Assembly (NCBI RefSeq): GCF_009729075.1
Contig: NZ_VTGY01000014.1
Coordinates: 62,001-126,000, forward strand
Direction of reading: 5' to 3'
Source of the DNA: Mycolicibacterium sp. CBMA 226
Lineage (GTDB): Bacteria > Actinomycetota > Actinomycetes > Mycobacteriales > Mycobacteriaceae
DNA: 64,000 bases
Each line of letters begins with the position of its first letter. Within the stretch, counting starts at the first letter, position 1. Both the position numbers and the translations under genes were made by a program. This document shows positions 59,392 to 64,000 of the stretch, piece after piece. Under the pieces are notes generated by a model. It saw only the letters and a program-made list of their open reading frames with translations, made no database searches and was not told the DNA's origin.

Positions 59392-62315
59392 GCCACCCGA
59401 CCTCCGACAACTCCGCCGACGCGCCGACTGCGGTCATCCCCACGGCCGAGCAGGCGCCGCACCGGTCCGCGATCGCCCGTTTTATCCGCGCCTTCGCGAT
59501 CCCGGTGATCCTGTTCTGGGTCGGCGTCATCGTCTTCCTCGGCAGCGCCGTCCCGTCTCTCGACGAGGTCGGCAAGATGCGCTCGGTATCGATGTCACCG
59601 GACCAGGCCGCGTCGGTGATCGCGACGAAGCACGCCGGCGAGGTGTTCCAGGAGTTCAAGTCGAACAGCTCGGTGATGGTCGTGCTGGAGGGCGATCAAC
59701 ACCTCGGCGCCGAGGCACACGCCTACTACGACGAGATGATCAAGAAGCTCGAGGCCGACACGGCGCACGTCGAGCACATCCAGGATTTCTGGAGCGACCC
59801 GCTCACCGCCGCCGGTTCGCAGAGCAACGACGGCAAGGCCGCCTACGTGCAGGTCTACCTGCGCGGTAACCAGGGCGAGGCGCTGGCCAACGAATCCGTC
59901 CAGGCTGCGCAGGACATCATCAAGGGCATCAAGACGCCGCAGGGTCTGAAGGTCTACGTCACCGGCCCGGCGGCCCTCGCCGCGGACCAGCACATCGCCG
60001 GCGACCGCAGCGTCAAGATGATCGAAGGCGTCACCTTCCTCGTCATCATCGTCACCCTGCTGTTGGTATACCGGTCGTTCATCACGGTGCTACTGACCCT
60101 GCTGATGGTGGTGCTCGAGCTGTCCGCGGCACAGGGCGTCGTCGCGGCACTGGGCTACTACGACATCATCGGCCTGTCGACCTTCGCCACCAACCTGCTC
60201 GTCACGCTGGCCATCGCGGCAGCCACCGACTACGCCATCTTCCTCATCGGCCGCTACCAGGAGGCCCGCGGCGCGGGCGAATCCCGCGAAGACGCCTACT
60301 ACACGATGTTCGAGGGCACGGCCCACGTGGTGCTCGGTTCTGGCCTCACCGTCGCGGGCGCCACGTTCTGCCTGCACTTCACGCGCATGCCGTACTTCGT
60401 GTCGTTGGGCGTCCCGCTGGCCATCGGCATGGTCACCGTGGTGTTCGCCGCACTGACGCTGGGCCCGGCCGTGATCTCACTCGCCAGCCGGTTCCGCAAG
60501 ACGCTCGAGCCCAAGCGCGCGATGCGGGTCCGCGGCTGGCGCAAGATCGGCGCCGTCGTGGTCCGCTGGCCGGCCCCCATCCTGGTCGGCACCATCGCGC
60601 TGTCCCTGGTCGGCCTACTGACACTGCCGGGCTACCAGCCCGCTTATAACGACCGCCTGTACCTGCCCACCGACATCCCCGCCAACGAGGGCTATGCCGC
60701 GGCGGACCGGCATTTCTCCCCGGCCCGGATGAACCCCGAGCTGATGCTCATCGAGAGCGACCACGATCTGCGGAACTCCGCCGACTTCCTGGTGATCGAC
60801 AAGATCGCCAAGGCCATCTTCAAGGTCCCCGGCGTCTCCCGGTCGCAGACCATCACGCGCCCCGAGGGCAAGCCGATCGAGCACACCTCGATTCCGTTCC
60901 TGATGAGCATGAGCGGCACCTCGCAGAAGATGAACGAGAAGTACGCCCAGGACTCGATGGCCAACATGCTCAAGCAGGCCAACGACATGCAGACCAACAT
61001 CGACACGATGAAGAAGATGCAGGGCATCACCACCCAGATGGCGGCCGTCACGCACAGCATGGTCGGCAAGATGGTGAACATGACCGTGGACGTGGCCGAC
61101 CTGCGCGATCACATCTCGGACTTCGACGACTTCTTCCGCCCGATCCGCAACTACCTGTACTGGGAACCGCACTGCTACGACATCCCGGTGTGCTGGTCCA
61201 TGCGTTCGATATTCGACACCCTTGACGGCATCGACACCATGACCGACGACATCCAGAACCTGATGCCGGACATGCTGAAGCTCGACAAGCTGATGCCTCA
61301 GATGGTCGCGCTGATGCCCGAGATGATCTCGACCATGTCGCGCATGAAGCAGTACATGCTGACCATGTACCAGACCCAGAAGGGTCTGCAGGATCAGATG
61401 CAGGCACAGCAGGACAACGCGAGTGCCATGGGCGAGGCATTCGACAACTCCCGCAACGACGACTCGTTCTACCTGCCGCCCGAAGTCTTCGACAACGCCG
61501 AATTCAAGCGCGGCATGAAGAACTTCATCTCGCCCGACGGCAAGGCGGTGCGGATCATCATCTCGCACGAGGGCGAACCGATGAGCGCCGAGGGCATCTC
61601 GCACATCGACGCCATCAAGAACGCCGCCAAGGAGGCCATCAAGGGCACCCCTCTGGAGGGCTCCAAGATCTACCTCGGCGGCACCGCGGCCACCTTCAAG
61701 GATCTGCAGGAGGGCGCCGACTACGACCTGCTGATCGCCGGAATCTCCGCGCTCGCACTGATTTTCGCGATCATGCTGATCATCACCCGAGCGGTGGTGG
61801 CCGCTGCGGTCATCGTGGGCACGGTGGTGCTCTCACTCGGCGCATCGTTCGGCCTGTCGGTTCTGCTGTGGCAGCACCTGATCGGGCTCAACCTGCACTG
61901 GATGGTCATCGCGATGGCGGTCATCATCCTGCTGGCCGTGGGCGCCGACTACAACCTGCTACTCGTCGCCCGGTTCAAGGAAGAGATCCACGCCGGGCTC
62001 AACACCGGCATCATCCGGTCCATGGGCGGCACCGGCTCCGTCGTCACCTCGGCCGGCCTGGTCTTCGCCTTCACGATGATGTCCATGGCGGTCAGCGAAC
62101 TGCACGTCGTCGGTCAGGTCGGAACAACCATCGGCCTGGGTCTGTTGTTCGACACGTTGATCATCCGATCTCTGATGACGCCGGCTATCGCCGCTCTGAT
62201 GGGTAAGTGGTTCTGGTGGCCGCAACGCGTGCGTCAGCGTCCGGTGCCCGAGCCGTGGCCGCAGCCCAAGCAGTCCGGCGAACTGCAAGCGACTTCCAGC
62301 AACACAGGTATCTAG
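59388..62315 (+). CDS. MmpL transporter, cluster with periplasmic coiled coil (MmpL4/5-like)
   Basis: An RND-superfamily exporter of 975 residues. Two sets of six membrane helices flank two large outer domains. Proton-relay Asp-Tyr pairs are seen at 281-282 ([15 protein letters not shown]) and 854-855 ([11 protein letters not shown]). The second outer domain has a long Met/Gln-rich coiled coil (about 520-690), typical of the MmpL4/MmpL5 type that works with MmpS. The ATG overlaps the mmpS stop; the longer open frame runs through mmpS and is not real. Exported substrate unknown: siderophore, glycopeptidolipid or drug efflux. Confidence 0.94.
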   Translation: MSHPTSDNSADAPTAVIPTAEQAPHRSAIARFIRAFAIPVILFWVGVIVFLGSAVPSLDEVGKMRSVSMSPDQAASVIATKHAGEVFQEFKSNSSVMVVLEGDQHLGAEAHAYYDEMIKKLEADTAHVEHIQDFWSDPLTAAGSQSNDGKAAYVQVYLRGNQGEALANESVQAAQDIIKGIKTPQGLKVYVTGPAALAADQHIAGDRSVKMIEGVTFLVIIVTLLLVYRSFITVLLTLLMVVLELSAAQGVVAALGYYDIIGLSTFATNLLVTLAIAAATDYAIFLIGRYQEARGAGESREDAYYTMFEGTAHVVLGSGLTVAGATFCLHFTRMPYFVSLGVPLAIGMVTVVFAALTLGPAVISLASRFRKTLEPKRAMRVRGWRKIGAVVVRWPAPILVGTIALSLVGLLTLPGYQPAYNDRLYLPTDIPANEGYAAADRHFSPARMNPELMLIESDHDLRNSADFLVIDKIAKAIFKVPGVSRSQTITRPEGKPIEHTSIPFLMSMSGTSQKMNEKYAQDSMANMLKQANDMQTNIDTMKKMQGITTQMAAVTHSMVGKMVNMTVDVADLRDHISDFDDFFRPIRNYLYWEPHCYDIPVCWSMRSIFDTLDGIDTMTDDIQNLMPDMLKLDKLMPQMVALMPEMISTMSRMKQYMLTMYQTQKGLQDQMQAQQDNASAMGEAFDNSRNDDSFYLPPEVFDNAEFKRGMKNFISPDGKAVRIIISHEGEPMSAEGISHIDAIKNAAKEAIKGTPLEGSKIYLGGTAATFKDLQEGADYDLLIAGISALALIFAIMLIITRAVVAAAVIVGTVVLSLGASFGLSVLLWQHLIGLNLHWMVIAMAVIILLAVGADYNLLLVARFKEEIHAGLNTGIIRSMGGTGSVVTSAGLVFAFTMMSMAVSELHVVGQVGTTIGLGLLFDTLIIRSLMTPAIAALMGKWFWWPQRVRQRPVPEPWPQPKQSGELQATSSNTGI

Positions 62316-62333
62316 GAAACAGGAGTAAGGACT

Positions 62334-62828
62334 ATGGTCGAGATCATGCGTGGTCTGAAGCGTGCCGGTATCGGGATCGCGGCCCTGGGCGCCATCGCGA
62401 CGACTCTCGCCGGACCTGCCGCGGTGACATTAGCCGGTTCCGCCAGCGCTGATGCCTCCGACGACTACCCGATCCCCCACCGGATCATCGTCACCACGTG
62501 TGATGCCGAGCAATACCTGGCCGCCGCCCGCGACACCAGCCCGGTCTACTACTCGCGCTACATGATCGACATGCACAACCGGCCGGCCGACATCCAGCAG
62601 ATGGCCCAGGACCGCATCCACTGGTTCTTCTCGCTCGACCCCGCCGGCCGCCGCCAGTACTCCGAGGACACCGCCACCAACGTCTACTACGAGCAGGTGG
62701 CCACCCACTGGGGCAACTGGGCCAAGATCTTCTTCAACAACAAGGGCGTCGTCGCCAAGGCCACCGACGTCTGCCAGAACTACCCCAAGGGCGATCTGTC
62801 CGTCTGGAACTGGGTCGAGGCGCCCTAG
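62334..62828 (+). CDS. Secreted DUF5078-type protein of the MmpS-MmpL operon
   Basis: A protein of 164 residues with a long Sec signal peptide (basic R-G-L-K-R-A, hydrophobic core, cleavage after G-S-A-S-A near 40). The mature part, with two cysteines (V-T-T-C-D and D-V-C-Q-N-Y) and many aromatics (H-W-F-F-S-L-D), fits the mycobacterial DUF5078 family that I recall beside MmpL genes. It follows mmpL after 18 bases with an AGGAG site, and a strong terminator comes after it. Function unknown; a periplasmic helper of the exporter is likely. Confidence 0.85.
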   Translation: MVEIMRGLKRAGIGIAALGAIATTLAGPAAVTLAGSASADASDDYPIPHRIIVTTCDAEQYLAAARDTSPVYYSRYMIDMHNRPADIQQMAQDRIHWFFSLDPAGRRQYSEDTATNVYYEQVATHWGNWAKIFFNNKGVVAKATDVCQNYPKGDLSVWNWVEAP

Positions 62829-62844
62829 TTTTTCCTGCTGATTT

Positions 62845-62880
62845 CGGCGTGATCCGCAGTTGCGGATCACGCCGTTTTCA
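62845..62880 (+). terminator. Rho-independent terminator of the mmpS-mmpL operon
   Basis: CGGCGTGATCCGCA (62845-62858) pairs perfectly with 62861-62874 and is followed by TTTTCATT. It starts 17 bases after the operon's last stop. It lies between convergent genes and its end overlaps the 3' end of the LLM gene on the other strand. Confidence 0.85.
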
Positions 62881-63888
62881 TTGCGCGTGCAGCGCGGTGA
62901 CCAGATCCTGAACGTCCTCGGACCGTTGTTCGTAACCCGGGAAATAGCAACAGATTTCATCGACGTGGGCGCCGAACCGGCGGCTGATCTCGGCGGCGCA
63001 CTCCTCCGGGGTGCCGACGATGCCGATGGTCCGGACCATGTCGTCACTGATCAATGCCCGCATACCGGCGTAGTCACCGACCTTGGACATGGCGTTCAGT
63101 CTCGGCTGTAGATCGGCCCACCCCTCGGTCTCCAGCACCGGCACGTATGCGGGCGTCGAACCGTAGAACGCGATCAGGGTGGCGACGCCGTTGATCGCCG
63201 CGGTCAGGTCTTGCTCGGTGCGTCCCACCGCCACCATGGCCTGCGCGATGATCTGCAGGTCGCCGGGTGCGCGCCCGGCCCGTTGCAATCCCTCCCCCAC
63301 CGCCGCCAGGGTCCGGTCGGCGAAATGCCGGGCACTGTGGAACGGCATCACCAACAGTCCGTCGGCGACCTCGGCGGCGGTACGGGTCATGATGGGCCCC
63401 AGCGCACCCATGAGCACAGCCGGCGGCCCGAAGGGGTTGGGGCCGGGATTGAAGTTCGGCGGCATCAGGGTGTGGGTGAAGTGCTTGCCGCGGAAATTCA
63501 ACGGCGCCTTGCCTTCCCAGCAGTCGAAGATGGCCTTGATGGCGGTGACGGTCTCGGCCATCTTCTCGGCGGGCCTGGCCCACTGTGCGCCGTAACGCTT
63601 TTCGATGTGCACCTTGATCTGTGAACCCAGGCCCAGCCGGAAGCGTCCACCGCTGTACACCTGCAGGTCGTACGCGGCGTGCGCGAGATGCAGTGGGCTG
63701 CGCGGGCCGGCGATCGCGACGTTGGTCATGAGGTCCAGGTCGGCCGCACCGGCTGCCGCAACCAAGGGCAGGAACACGTCGTGCGGGCCTTCGAAGGTGA
63801 ACACCCCGTCGGCGCCGAGCTCGGCCAGCTCGCGCGCGTGGCGGGCCGCGCGCTGGGGTGCGCCGTCGATCTGGAGTTGTACGCGCAT
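62878..63888 (-). CDS. LLM-class F420-dependent oxidoreductase
   Basis: A TIM-barrel luciferase-like enzyme of 336 residues of the actinobacterial F420-dependent type (TIGR03617-like). Typical pieces are L-G-A-D-G-V-F-T-F-E-G-P-H-D-V-F, N-V-A-I-A-G-P-R-S-P, the phosphate-binding region S-G-G-R-F-R-L-G-L-G-S-Q and T-P-E-E-C-A-A-E-I near the end. It is convergent with the mmpL operon. The next minus-strand gene, an alpha/beta hydrolase, ends 17 bases upstream, so they may be one operon. Substrate unknown. Confidence 0.87.
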   Translation of the reverse strand: MRVQLQIDGAPQRAARHARELAELGADGVFTFEGPHDVFLPLVAAAGAADLDLMTNVAIAGPRSPLHLAHAAYDLQVYSGGRFRLGLGSQIKVHIEKRYGAQWARPAEKMAETVTAIKAIFDCWEGKAPLNFRGKHFTHTLMPPNFNPGPNPFGPPAVLMGALGPIMTRTAAEVADGLLVMPFHSARHFADRTLAAVGEGLQRAGRAPGDLQIIAQAMVAVGRTEQDLTAAINGVATLIAFYGSTPAYVPVLETEGWADLQPRLNAMSKVGDYAGMRALISDDMVRTIGIVGTPEECAAEISRRFGAHVDEICCYFPGYEQRSEDVQDLVTALHAQ

Positions 63889-63905
63889 GGGTCAATAGCT
63901 CCTCG

Positions 63906-64000
63906 TCAGTTCCCGACGTAATCCAGAATCGCCGCGGCCACTTCGGCCGGCTTGTCGACCTGCAGGAAATGCCCTGCCCCGTCGATGGTTTGGACCAGCG
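63906..64000 (-). CDS. Alpha/beta hydrolase, C-terminal part only (cut by window edge)
   Basis: The minus strand from the right edge reads L-V-Q-T-I-D-G-A-G-H-F-L-Q-V-D-K-P-A-E-V and ends D-Y-V-G-N-stop at 63906. This is the typical C-terminus of an alpha/beta hydrolase, with the catalytic histidine in G-A-G-H-F, close to epoxide hydrolase and haloalkane-dehalogenase-like members. About 30 residues are visible. It is followed by the LLM gene on the same strand. Confidence 0.8.
   Translation of the reverse strand, partial: LVQTIDGAGHFLQVDKPAEVAAAILDYVGN

Overview
The window is high-GC actinobacterial DNA and almost certainly comes from a mycobacterium, probably a fast-growing Mycolicibacterium-type species. 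The evidence is the mycolic-acid FAS-II operon in mycobacterial order (fabD-acpM-kasA-kasB-accD6) with a PucR-type mabR before it, one-Cys AhpE, MscR, an MmpS/MmpL pair, DUF3145, DUF732 and DUF5078 proteins, and F420/FMN luciferase-like enzymes. From memory, the backbone (ahpE, DUF3052, lipoprotein, aceE, mabR, fabD to accD6, then glpD/TetR, the flavoprotein and dagK, then DUF3145, serine hydrolase, mscR and MBL) follows M. tuberculosis Rv2238c to Rv2260. Blocks not in that order sit between these segments.

1-14885: a nonribosomal peptide cluster. It has an MbtH-like protein, one giant synthetase of 4155 residues read as T-C-A-T-C-A-T-E-C-A-T-R, and an ABC exporter that overlaps its stop codon. 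The third A domain carries an arginine-like pocket (D-V-S-D-V-G-A-V-D-K) and the enzyme ends in a reductase. The simplest reading is an N-capped peptide released as argininal or argininol, possibly a leupeptin-like protease inhibitor. This is the most novel system in the window. 14910-18165: a SHOCT membrane protein and an FHA-FHA-ABC exporter of the Rv1747 type with a shortened FHA linker.

18521-30087: tRNA-Val, ahpE, a DUF3052 protein, a lipoprotein, aceE, mabR and the FAS-II/malonyl-CoA operon. A MabR-type inverted repeat lies before fabD, and strong hairpins follow aceE and accD6. 30215-36306: accessory genes, namely a RibD/DHFR-like reductase, a divergent SDR/LysR pair, and an organosulfur operon (ssuD, sfnB-like, MFS).

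36640-41620: glycerol and phospholipid metabolism. tetR-glpD runs divergently from an alkyl-DHAP-synthase-like flavoprotein followed by a diacylglycerol kinase; a DUF1905 gene follows. 41607-45613: a TetR repressor faces an overlapping SDR-patatin-BVMO operon, with a 25-bp near-palindrome between them.

45696-55767: DUF3145, an AzgA-type purine permease, a serine hydrolase, mscR-MBL (formaldehyde/nitrosothiol detoxification), a SABATH-like carboxyl methyltransferase, a gluconate operon (gntK-gntP) with a divergent GntR regulator, a secreted protein and an SDR. 55840-64000: glycogen phosphorylase, a secreted DUF732 protein, an mmpS-mmpL-DUF5078 export operon closed by a hairpin terminator, an F420-type luciferase-like oxidoreductase, and the C-terminus of an alpha/beta hydrolase cut by the window edge. 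I saw no insertion sequence, phage or CRISPR array.
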